Assembly: GCF_900129745.1 (NCBI RefSeq)
Contig: NZ_FQWS01000001.1
Coordinates: forward strand, 1,488,001 to 1,552,000
Direction: 5' to 3'
DNA length: 64,000 nucleotides
Origin: Winogradskyella jejuensis
GTDB lineage: Bacteria; Bacteroidota; Bacteroidia; Flavobacteriales; Flavobacteriaceae
How positions within the stretch are numbered: position 1 is the first letter of the stretch; each line of letters opens with the position of its first letter. Shown here piece by piece: positions 55,075 through 62,183 of this stretch. The translations under genes were made by a program, and so were the position numbers. A model generated the notes under the pieces. That model saw nothing but the letters and a program-made list of their open reading frames with translations. It did not search any database and was not told the origin of the DNA.

Positions 55075-56298
55075 TTGAAAGAACAACAACATACTTACGA
55101 TATTATTGTGGTTGGTGGTGGCGCTGCAGGTTTTTTTACAGCTATAAATATCGCCGAGCAGCATCCGGATAAATCTATTGCTATTCTCGAGCGCGGAAAA
55201 ACAGGCTTACAAAAAGTGAAAATTTCTGGTGGTGGTCGTTGTAATGTCACGCATGCTGAGTTTATTCCTTCAGAACTCGTGCACAACTATCCAAGAGGCG
55301 AAAAAGAATTACTTGGACCTTTTCATACATTTATGACGGGTGACACCATCGCTTGGTTTGAAGAGCGTGGAATAGAGTTGAAGATTGAAGAGGATGGCCG
55401 AATGTTTCCAGTTTCAAATTCATCTCAAACTATTATAGATTGCTTTTTGTTTGAAGCAAAGAAACATGGTGTTGAGGTGTTGTATAACCATTCTGTAAAA
55501 TCTATTCATGTGAATGAAAATGATTTTCAATTAGAAACCACCGAAGGTAATTTAAGTTGCCAAAAACTAATCATCGCCACAGGAAGCAATCCAAAAATAT
55601 GGAATTTACTCTCAGACTTAGGGCATACTATTGTTCCGCCAGTGCCATCATTATTTACTTTTGATATTAAGGATGAGCGCATCAAAGATATTCCTGGTGT
55701 TGTAGCAAAAAACGTTACCGTAAAAGTTATTGGTGCTAATTTAGAATCTGATGGACCACTTTTAATTACACACGTTGGTATGAGTGCGCCAGCTATTTTA
55801 AAACTCTCTGCTTTTGGTGCTGTAGAATTAGCTAAACTGAATTATAACTTTAAAATTAGTATCAATTTTATTCAGCAAGACACAGATGATTGTATAGATA
55901 GTTTGAAGGCAGTAAAGCTAGATTTGGCGAAGAAATTGGTTTATAATTCACCACAATTCGATTTACCAAAACGCCTTTGGAAAAAGTTGGTTTTAGCTGC
56001 AAATATTAATGAAGATTCACGCTGGGCAGATTTAAATAAAACACAGTTAGAAGCTTTGGCTGAGCAGCTGACCAATGCTATTTTTCAAGTCACTGGTAAA
56101 AGTACATTTAAAGAAGAATTTGTCACAGCTGGCGGCGTAGATTTAAAAGAAATTAACTTCAAAACCTTTGAGAGTAGACGTATTCCTAATCTGTTCTTTG
56201 CTGGGGAAGTTATTAATGTAGATGCGGTTACTGGTGGATTTAATTTTCAAAATGCGTGGACAAGTGCTTATATTGTTTCTCAATCAATTAATAGCTGA
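55075..56298 (+). CDS. HI0933-family NAD(P)/FAD-dependent oxidoreductase (YhiN-like)
   Basis: A 407-residue flavoprotein of the HI0933/YhiN family. It has the Rossmann motif VVGGGAAGFFTAINIA, the family-specific KISGGGRCNVTHA and the C-terminal VTAGGVDLKEINFKTFESR...GLFFAGEVINVDAVTGGFNFQNAWTSA region. Catalytic role is not established. The start is TTG at 55075; no ATG precedes the FAD motif. It forms a run with the DUF4174 (2 nt) and DUF1697 genes. Confidence 0.9.
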   Translation: MKEQQHTYDIIVVGGGAAGFFTAINIAEQHPDKSIAILERGKTGLQKVKISGGGRCNVTHAEFIPSELVHNYPRGEKELLGPFHTFMTGDTIAWFEERGIELKIEEDGRMFPVSNSSQTIIDCFLFEAKKHGVEVLYNHSVKSIHVNENDFQLETTEGNLSCQKLIIATGSNPKIWNLLSDLGHTIVPPVPSLFTFDIKDERIKDIPGVVAKNVTVKVIGANLESDGPLLITHVGMSAPAILKLSAFGAVELAKLNYNFKISINFIQQDTDDCIDSLKAVKLDLAKKLVYNSPQFDLPKRLWKKLVLAANINEDSRWADLNKTQLEALAEQLTNAIFQVTGKSTFKEEFVTAGGVDLKEINFKTFESRRIPNLFFAGEVINVDAVTGGFNFQNAWTSAYIVSQSINS

Positions 56299-56300
56299 CT

Positions 56301-56705
56301 ATGAAATATGTTGTATTAACGCTCCTTTTTTCTAGTTGTCTTTTTGCTCAAGACACTAATGCGCATCTCTGGAAAGAGCGCGTTATCATTATTTCTGGTA
56401 ATGAAGCTGCCCGCGATACTATTGATGCTCAATTTCATCGTTTTGAAAGCCAATTAAAAGAATTAAGAGACAGAAAATTGGTAATCTACAGATGCATAAA
56501 TAAATTCTGTGTCTACTACGATTCAAAATCAAAACCAAAAATGTTTAATCGTGAAGAAACCTCAGAAAACTTCAGCATTAGTTTATTTGGTTTAGATGGT
56601 GGAAAGAAATTTTCTTCAACTGAAGTTATTGAGTCCAATGTGATTTTTAACCTCGTAGATAGCATGCCAATGCGAAGACAAGAACTGAGAAATAAACAAA
56701 ATTGA
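56301..56705 (+). CDS. DUF4174 exported protein
   Basis: A 134-residue protein with a short signal (MKYVVLTLLFSSCLFAQ). The mature part fits DUF4174: a WKERVIIISG strand, LKELRDRKLVIYR, ISLFGLDGGKKFSS and the closing LVDSMPMRRQELR. The fold is probably thioredoxin-like but no CxxC active site is visible. Localisation is periplasmic or lipid-linked (a Cys occurs at residue 13, poorly placed as a lipobox). It is 2 nt from the flavoprotein and 1 nt from the next gene. Confidence 0.82.
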   Translation: MKYVVLTLLFSSCLFAQDTNAHLWKERVIIISGNEAARDTIDAQFHRFESQLKELRDRKLVIYRCINKFCVYYDSKSKPKMFNREETSENFSISLFGLDGGKKFSSTEVIESNVIFNLVDSMPMRRQELRNKQN

Positions 56706-56706
56706 C

Positions 56707-57252
56707 ATGAGTGTTTTTGTTGTTTTACTTAGAGGTATCAATGTTGGTGGTCATAGAAAAGTGCCAATGGCTGAGTTACGAGAATTACTTGCAAATTCTG
56801 GTTATGCCAATGTGCAAACTTACATTCAAAGCGGAAATGTGGTTTTACAATCTACTTTAAATTCTGAAGACATAAAGCTTCATGTAGAAGAAATTATCTT
56901 AAATCATTTTGGTTTTGAAGTTACCGTTTTGGTAAAAACGTATGCTGAATTAAAAGCCATTTTCGATTTTTGTCCATTTCAAATTGAAGAAAAAGAGAAA
57001 AGCTATTTTATGATGTTGGATGCTGCTCCAAATGCTGAAGGATTTGACGAAGTTTCAAATTTAGAATACAGTGGCGAGAAAGTTTACATCACTGAAAAGT
57101 GTATTTATTTCTTTAGCACTAATGGTTACGGACGCACAAAATTCAACTCCAACTTCTTTGAACGAAGGCTAAAAGTGAATGCTACAGCTAGAAATCATAA
57201 AACCATGCTAAAATTATTAGCAATAGCAAAAGAAGCAGAAACTAAGCTCTAG
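56707..57252 (+). CDS. DUF1697 domain-containing protein
   Basis: A 181-residue cytoplasmic protein. DUF1697 hallmarks: VVLLRGINVGGHRKVPMAELR at the start, YIQSGNVVLQS, an FGFEVTVLVKTYAEL segment, GRTKFNSNFFERRL and the closing ARNHKTMLKLLAI. Function unknown. Translation starts 1 nt after the previous stop, so the three genes 55.1-57.3 kb are probably one operon. Confidence 0.93.
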   Translation: MSVFVVLLRGINVGGHRKVPMAELRELLANSGYANVQTYIQSGNVVLQSTLNSEDIKLHVEEIILNHFGFEVTVLVKTYAELKAIFDFCPFQIEEKEKSYFMMLDAAPNAEGFDEVSNLEYSGEKVYITEKCIYFFSTNGYGRTKFNSNFFERRLKVNATARNHKTMLKLLAIAKEAETKL

Positions 57253-57260
57253 AATTTACC

Positions 57261-57268
57261 TATTTTTG
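57261..57268 (+). promoter_or_regulatory. Candidate -7 box (TATTTTTG) before mvaD
   Basis: It matches TAnnTTTG, followed by C, 17 nt before the ATG at 57286. No clear -33 TTG. Confidence 0.4.
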
Positions 57269-57285
57269 CATCAGAATTTAAACGA

Positions 57286-58371
57286 ATGACAGAGCAAGAT
57301 TTTATTCTTAAAGACTATAAAACCAAAGTTGAAAGCGGAAAAGTAAAATGGGAATCGCCAAGTAATATTGCCTTAGTGAAATATTGGGGTAAGCGCGAAA
57401 ATCAAATCCCTGAAAATCCTTCAATCAGTTTTACCTTAAGTAATTGCAAGACCATTACAACGTTGTCTTATCAGAAAAAAGAAGGCAATGATTTCAGTTT
57501 TAATGTAATTTTTGAAGGCGAAAATAATGAAGCCTTCAAACCAAAAATTCAAACCTTTTTTGAGCGTATTCAAACATATGTTCCGTTTTTGAGAGACTAT
57601 CATTTCACGATTGAAACATCAAATACTTTCCCTCATAGTTCTGGTATTGCGTCTTCCGCTTCAGGAATGAGTGCTTTGGCACTTTGTTTAATGAGTATTG
57701 AAGAAGATTTAAGAACAGACCATTCAGACCATTCGGAAGACTATTTTAGCCAAAAAGCATCCTTTTTAGCGCGTTTGGGCTCAGGAAGTGCTTGCAGAAG
57801 TATTGAAGGCGAATTGGTAGTTTGGGGAAATAATGAGTCAACAGAAAGTTCAGATTTATTCGGTGTGCGATTTACGGAAGACACTCATTCCAATTTTCGC
57901 GACTATCAAGACGCCATCTTACTTGTAGATAAAGGCGAAAAGCAGGTAAGTAGTACTGTTGGTCACAAGCTCATGTTTGGTCATCCGTTTGCCGAAAAAC
58001 GTTTTGAACAAGCGCACGAAAATCTTTCAGAATTAAAAGATGTGCTCATTTCAGGAAATTTTAAACGATTCATAGAAATCGTGGAAAGCGAAGCCTTAAC
58101 GCTGCATGCTATGATGATGACGAGTATGCCGTATTTTATTTTAATGAAGCCAAATACGCTTCAAATCATCAATAAAATATGGAAATTTAGAGCAGAAACG
58201 GGGTCTAATATTTGTTTCACTTTAGACGCAGGAGCCAATGTACATGTCTTATTTCCAAAGGCAGAGGCCGATAAAGTTTATGAATTCATTAAGACAGAGT
58301 TGGTTGCGTATTGCCAAAATGGTCACTATATTTGTGATACAGTTGGAAAAGGTGCTAAAAAACTAGTTTAA
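57286..58371 (+). CDS. mvaD: Diphosphomevalonate decarboxylase
   Basis: A 361-residue GHMP-family enzyme that makes isopentenyl diphosphate from diphosphomevalonate. Visible motifs are the N-terminal ALVKYWGKR, the ATP loop FPHSSGIASSASGMSALAL, GSGSACRSIEGELV and a C-terminal CFTLDAGANVHVLFP. A conserved Asp of the catalytic site lies in the latter. It is followed by a mevalonate kinase 20 nt on, so the mevalonate route is used, as is usual in Flavobacteriaceae. Confidence 0.95.
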   Translation: MTEQDFILKDYKTKVESGKVKWESPSNIALVKYWGKRENQIPENPSISFTLSNCKTITTLSYQKKEGNDFSFNVIFEGENNEAFKPKIQTFFERIQTYVPFLRDYHFTIETSNTFPHSSGIASSASGMSALALCLMSIEEDLRTDHSDHSEDYFSQKASFLARLGSGSACRSIEGELVVWGNNESTESSDLFGVRFTEDTHSNFRDYQDAILLVDKGEKQVSSTVGHKLMFGHPFAEKRFEQAHENLSELKDVLISGNFKRFIEIVESEALTLHAMMMTSMPYFILMKPNTLQIINKIWKFRAETGSNICFTLDAGANVHVLFPKAEADKVYEFIKTELVAYCQNGHYICDTVGKGAKKLV

Positions 58372-58391
58372 ATTCCAATTGATTGATAGCT

Positions 58392-59321
58392 ATGAAAGGT
58401 CCCCTGTTTTATTCCAAAATTTTATTATTCGGTGAATACGGAATAATTAAAGATTCTAAAGGTTTATCTATTCCTTACAACTTCTATAACGGCGCACTTA
58501 AGTTAGATGAAAATCCTTCTGAAGAAGCCAAGAAATCTAACGAAAGCTTAAAACGATTTGCTACTTATCTAAAAGGATTGGATACAGATTTGGTGAGTTT
58601 CGATTTCGATAAGTTACAAGCTGATGTAGATTCAGGTATGTATTTCGACTCATCAATACCGCAAGGTTACGGCGTTGGAAGTAGTGGTGCATTAGTAGCG
58701 GCGATTTATGATAAATATGCTTCAGACAAAATTACAGTTCTTGAAAATTTAACAAGAGAAAAATTATTAAAACTGAAGTCTATTTTCTCTGCTATGGAAT
58801 CGTTTTTTCACGGAAAATCTTCCGGCTTAGATCCTTTAAACAGTTATTTAAGCCTTCCGATTTTAATTAATTCTAAAGACAATATCGAAGCTACAGGAAT
58901 TCCTTCACAAAAAGCAGAAGGTAAAGGTGCTGTCTTTTTATTAGATAGTGGAATTGTTGGCGAAACAGCACCAATGGTGAGCATCTTTATGGAGAATATG
59001 AAGAATGAAGGTTTCCGCAGTATGCTTAAGGAGCAATTCATCAAACACACCGATGCTTGTGTAGATGATTTCTTAAAAGGTGATATTAAATCACTATTCA
59101 AAAACACAAAACAGCTGTCTAAGGTGGTGTTTAATAACTTTAAACCAATGATACCAAAACAGTTTCACGAACTGTGGAAAAAAGGTATCGAAACTAACGA
59201 CTATTATTTAAAACTATGCGGTTCTGGCGGTGGCGGATATATCCTTGGTTTTACAGAGAATATAGATATAGCCAAAGAAGCACTTAAAGGCCAGAAACTG
59301 GAAGTGGTTTATAACTTCTGA
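58392..59321 (+). CDS. Mevalonate kinase-type GHMP kinase
   Basis: A 309-residue GHMP kinase. Motifs: KILLFGEYGIIKDSKGLSIP, the ATP loop IPQGYGVGSSGALVAAIYDKY, HGKSSGLDPLNSYLS and the C-terminal LCGSGGGGYILGF. The pattern and the mvaD neighbour point to mevalonate kinase. Phosphomevalonate kinase is the less likely alternative. The ATG at 58392 is chosen over an in-frame TTG three codons earlier. A REP-like palindrome follows the stop. Confidence 0.9.
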   Translation: MKGPLFYSKILLFGEYGIIKDSKGLSIPYNFYNGALKLDENPSEEAKKSNESLKRFATYLKGLDTDLVSFDFDKLQADVDSGMYFDSSIPQGYGVGSSGALVAAIYDKYASDKITVLENLTREKLLKLKSIFSAMESFFHGKSSGLDPLNSYLSLPILINSKDNIEATGIPSQKAEGKGAVFLLDSGIVGETAPMVSIFMENMKNEGFRSMLKEQFIKHTDACVDDFLKGDIKSLFKNTKQLSKVVFNNFKPMIPKQFHELWKKGIETNDYYLKLCGSGGGGYILGFTENIDIAKEALKGQKLEVVYNF

Positions 59322-59322
59322 G

Positions 59323-59352
59323 CAGTCATACTGAACTTGTTTCAGTATCATT
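59323..59352. repeat. REP-like palindrome, copy 5
   Basis: GTCATACTGAA and TTTCAGTATC arms pair around CTTG. It matches the outer arms of the 33.8 kb copy and lies between the mevalonate kinase and UbiA genes. Confidence 0.7.
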
Positions 59353-59371
59353 TCACTCTTTTTACTAACTC

Positions 59372-60274
59372 ATGCTATCGAGACAACAAAAACATATTTT
59401 CTTAAAGGTTTTTAGTCTCTTTTCTGTGGTCCGCGGGTACAACATTCTAATTGTAGTTATTGCTCAATATTTAGCTTCTATATACATTTTCGCACCTCAC
59501 TTTCAACTTAGAGATGTACTGTTTGATGTCAACTTGCTGATGCTAGTTTTAGCGTCTTCAGCTGCAATAGCTTCAGGATATATCATCAATAATTTTTACG
59601 ATTCTGAGAAAGATTTAATCAATCGCCCTAACAAAAGTATGTTAGATAGATTGGTGAGTCAAAATACCAAGTTGTCTATTTATTTTACGTTGAATTTCTT
59701 GGCAGTCATCTTTGCGAGTTATGTGTCCTTCAGAGCTGTAATTTTCTTTGCACTTTATATTTTTGCTATTTGGTTTTATTCACATAAGTTAAAGAAAATG
59801 CCAATTACGGGTAATCTAGTTTCAGCTATATTAACGGTTACGCCTTTCTTTGCTATATTCATTTACTACAGAAATTTTGAACTGGTCGTTTTCGTCCACG
59901 CCTTGTTTTTATTCCTATTGATTTCAATGCGAGAATTGACAAAAGATTTGGAAAATATTAAAGGCGATTTAGCTTTAAACTACAGAACTGTACCCGTAGT
60001 TTACGGCGAAAAAATTTCAAAATATTTATTGACAGGAGCTTTAATAATTACCTGTATTACAGCAATGATACTTGTCTTTTATTTTGAAATAGGACAGATG
60101 TATTATTTCTTCTACGCGAGTGTAATTTTATTATTTGTTTTCCTACTACTACTTTGGAAATCCAACAACAAAACACATTACTTATGGCTTCATAATATTT
60201 TGAAGTTTATAATTGTGGCGGGTGTTTTTTCAATTGTACTCATAAATATAAACCTTGTTTTAAACCGACTCTAA
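59372..60274 (+). CDS. UbiA-family prenyltransferase, geranylgeranylglycerol-phosphate-synthase-like subgroup
   Basis: A 300-residue membrane protein with about eight or nine membrane helices. The first UbiA aspartate motif is NNFYDSEKD (about 70-78, N.xxD...D). The second is in MRELTKDLENIKGD (about 190-203). It belongs with the GGGP-type or homogentisate-like UbiA enzymes annotated in Flavobacteriia next to mevalonate genes. It would add a prenyl chain to a polar acceptor; the acceptor is not known. It ends 2 nt before the nitrilase gene. Confidence 0.85.
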   Translation: MLSRQQKHIFLKVFSLFSVVRGYNILIVVIAQYLASIYIFAPHFQLRDVLFDVNLLMLVLASSAAIASGYIINNFYDSEKDLINRPNKSMLDRLVSQNTKLSIYFTLNFLAVIFASYVSFRAVIFFALYIFAIWFYSHKLKKMPITGNLVSAILTVTPFFAIFIYYRNFELVVFVHALFLFLLISMRELTKDLENIKGDLALNYRTVPVVYGEKISKYLLTGALIITCITAMILVFYFEIGQMYYFFYASVILLFVFLLLLWKSNNKTHYLWLHNILKFIIVAGVFSIVLININLVLNRL

Positions 60275-60276
60275 AA

Positions 60277-61224
60277 ATGAATACGACTCTAAAAATAGCG
60301 ATGGCGCAAATCGCTCCAGTTTGGTTAAATAAATCAGCAACACTTCAAAAAATTGAACAATCGATTGAAGATGCCGCAAAAGAAAATGCCGAACTTATTG
60401 TTTTTGGAGAAGCATTATTACCGGGTTATCCATTTTGGTTGGCCTTAACTGGTGGAGCGGAATGGAACACAGACGTCAATAAAAAGTTACATGCACATTA
60501 TGTAAGCAATTCTATCTGTATTGAGAAAGGCGAATTATATTCGGTTTGTAAATTGGCAAAAGAACATAATATTGCGATTTATTTGGGCATTATGGAACGT
60601 CCTGAAGATCGCGGTGGACATAGTATTTATGCATCATTAGTTTACATAAATCCAAAAGGTAGTATAGAATCGGTACACAGAAAATTACAACCAACATACG
60701 ATGAACGTCTAACTTGGGCGCCAGGCGATGGAAACGGTTTAAAGGTGCATCCATTAAAAGCGTTTACAGTTGGTGGGCTAAATTGCTGGGAAAATTGGAT
60801 GCCACTTCCAAGAACAGCATTGTATGGTCAAGGTGAAAATCTCCATATCGCCGTTTGGCCAGGAAGTGACCATAATACCAAAGATATTACACGTTTTATC
60901 GCTCGAGAATCACGCTCTTTCGTGGTTTCGGTTTCGAGTTTAATGGTAAAATCAGACTTTCCTGAAAGCACGCCATATTATGACGAGATAGTAAAAAACG
61001 CACCTGATACTTTGGCTAATGGCGGAAGCTGCATAGCTGGACCAGATGGAGAATGGATTGTGGAGCCAGTTATTCGCAAAGAGGGTTTAATATTTCAAAA
61101 AATAGATTTTAATCGCGTATTAGAGGAGCGTCAAAACTTTGATGTTGTTGGACATTATTCACGACCAGATGTCACAAAATTAACAGTGAATACTGAGCGT
61201 CAAACTACTGTGGAAATTAAGTAG
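60277..61224 (+). CDS. Nitrilase-family carbon-nitrogen hydrolase
   Basis: A 315-residue nitrilase with the full triad: Glu45 (IVFGEALLPGYP), Lys136 (VHRKLQPTYDERLTW) and Cys170 (GGLNCWENWMP). The Cys-Trp-Glu context is that of true nitrilases rather than amidases. The protein is expected in the cytoplasm as a homomultimer. Its place 2 nt behind a prenyltransferase is unexplained. Substrate unknown. Confidence 0.92.
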   Translation: MNTTLKIAMAQIAPVWLNKSATLQKIEQSIEDAAKENAELIVFGEALLPGYPFWLALTGGAEWNTDVNKKLHAHYVSNSICIEKGELYSVCKLAKEHNIAIYLGIMERPEDRGGHSIYASLVYINPKGSIESVHRKLQPTYDERLTWAPGDGNGLKVHPLKAFTVGGLNCWENWMPLPRTALYGQGENLHIAVWPGSDHNTKDITRFIARESRSFVVSVSSLMVKSDFPESTPYYDEIVKNAPDTLANGGSCIAGPDGEWIVEPVIRKEGLIFQKIDFNRVLEERQNFDVVGHYSRPDVTKLTVNTERQTTVEIK

Positions 61225-61243
61225 TTAATGTTAACTATTGTAT

Positions 61244-61251
61244 TACCTTTG
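61244..61251 (+). promoter_or_regulatory. Candidate -7 box (TACCTTTG) for the RluB-like gene
   Basis: It matches TAnnTTTG, followed by C, 14 nt before the ATG at 61266. No -33 TTG at standard spacing. Confidence 0.4.
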
Positions 61252-61265
61252 CAAAAATTTTAAGC

Positions 61266-62108
61266 ATGTCAAAACAGCAAGATAAAAAAGGTAAAGGCAA
61301 GAGAGACGGAAAGCAATATTCTGGTGAAGGAAAGAAACCATTTTCTAAGCAAAGATATGCGCCTAAAAAAAAGAAGGCTGCACCTAAAACAACGTCCAAT
61401 TCAGACGAGATTCGTTTAAATAAATACATTGCCAACTCAGGCATGTGTTCACGTCGTGAAGCTGATGAGAATATTTCTATTGGTCTTGTAACGGTAAACG
61501 GTTCTGTAATTACAGAAATGGGTTACAAGGTAAAACCGACTGATGATGTACGCTTTGATGGTCGTCGAATTAATCCAGAACCAAAAACTTACGTATTACT
61601 TAATAAACCAAAAGGTTTTGCAACGACTACTGCAGAAGGTAAAGGGCGTACAGTGATGGATTTGGTAGAAAATGCCACGTCTGCACGTATAAAGCCTATT
61701 GGGCGTTTAGGTAGAAATTCTTTGGGATTGCTGTTATTTACAAATGATGATGAGATTGTAAAAAAGTTCACCAATTCTAAAAATGGTGTGGCGCGTTTAT
61801 TTCAAATTGAATTAGATAAAAATCTGAAATACGAGGATTTAAAGAAAATTCAAGACGGTTTTAAAGTTGAAGGAAAGCTAATTACTGTTGAAGAGATTAG
61901 CTATATCGAAGGCGAATCTAAAAACAAAATCGGGATAAAAATCAAGAATACTGGGAATACCATTTTGCGTACTATTTTTGATACACTTAATTACGATTTG
62001 GTAAAAATAGACTGTGTGGCGATTGGTCACCTCACCAAAAAAGATATTCCAAGAGGACACTGGAAACATCTTACTACTCAAGAAATCAATACCTTAAAAA
62101 TGCTTTAA
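61266..62108 (+). CDS. RsuA/RluB-family pseudouridine-synthase-like protein with altered active site
   Basis: A 280-residue protein. The first 47 residues are rich in Lys, Gly and Gln and probably disordered, suggesting RNA contact. An S4 domain follows (about 48-103, IRLNKYIANSGMCSRREADE...VRFDGRRI), then the synthase fold with YVLLNKPKGFATT. The family motif GRLDxxTxGLLLLTND reads GRLGRNSLGLLLFTND here, so the catalytic Asp is Gly149. The downstream NRxVRRM motif reads NTILRTIF. Activity as a pseudouridine synthase is therefore doubtful unless another residue serves. The fold and C-terminal LTKKDIPRGHWKHLT are otherwise intact. Confidence 0.85.
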   Translation: MSKQQDKKGKGKRDGKQYSGEGKKPFSKQRYAPKKKKAAPKTTSNSDEIRLNKYIANSGMCSRREADENISIGLVTVNGSVITEMGYKVKPTDDVRFDGRRINPEPKTYVLLNKPKGFATTTAEGKGRTVMDLVENATSARIKPIGRLGRNSLGLLLFTNDDEIVKKFTNSKNGVARLFQIELDKNLKYEDLKKIQDGFKVEGKLITVEEISYIEGESKNKIGIKIKNTGNTILRTIFDTLNYDLVKIDCVAIGHLTKKDIPRGHWKHLTTQEINTLKML

Positions 62109-62168
62109 TTGTAAGGCTCTAGTTTTTTAGTCAGATTTTTGTCACATTCATTTTAAGCATAAATAGCG

Positions 62169-62176
62169 TATTTTTG
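62169..62176 (+). promoter_or_regulatory. Candidate -7 box (TATTTTTG) before ygiQ
   Basis: It matches TAnnTTTG 7 nt before the ATG at 62184. This leaves almost no leader, so the promoter or the start is uncertain. Confidence 0.3.
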
Positions 62177-62183
62177 TAAAGCT

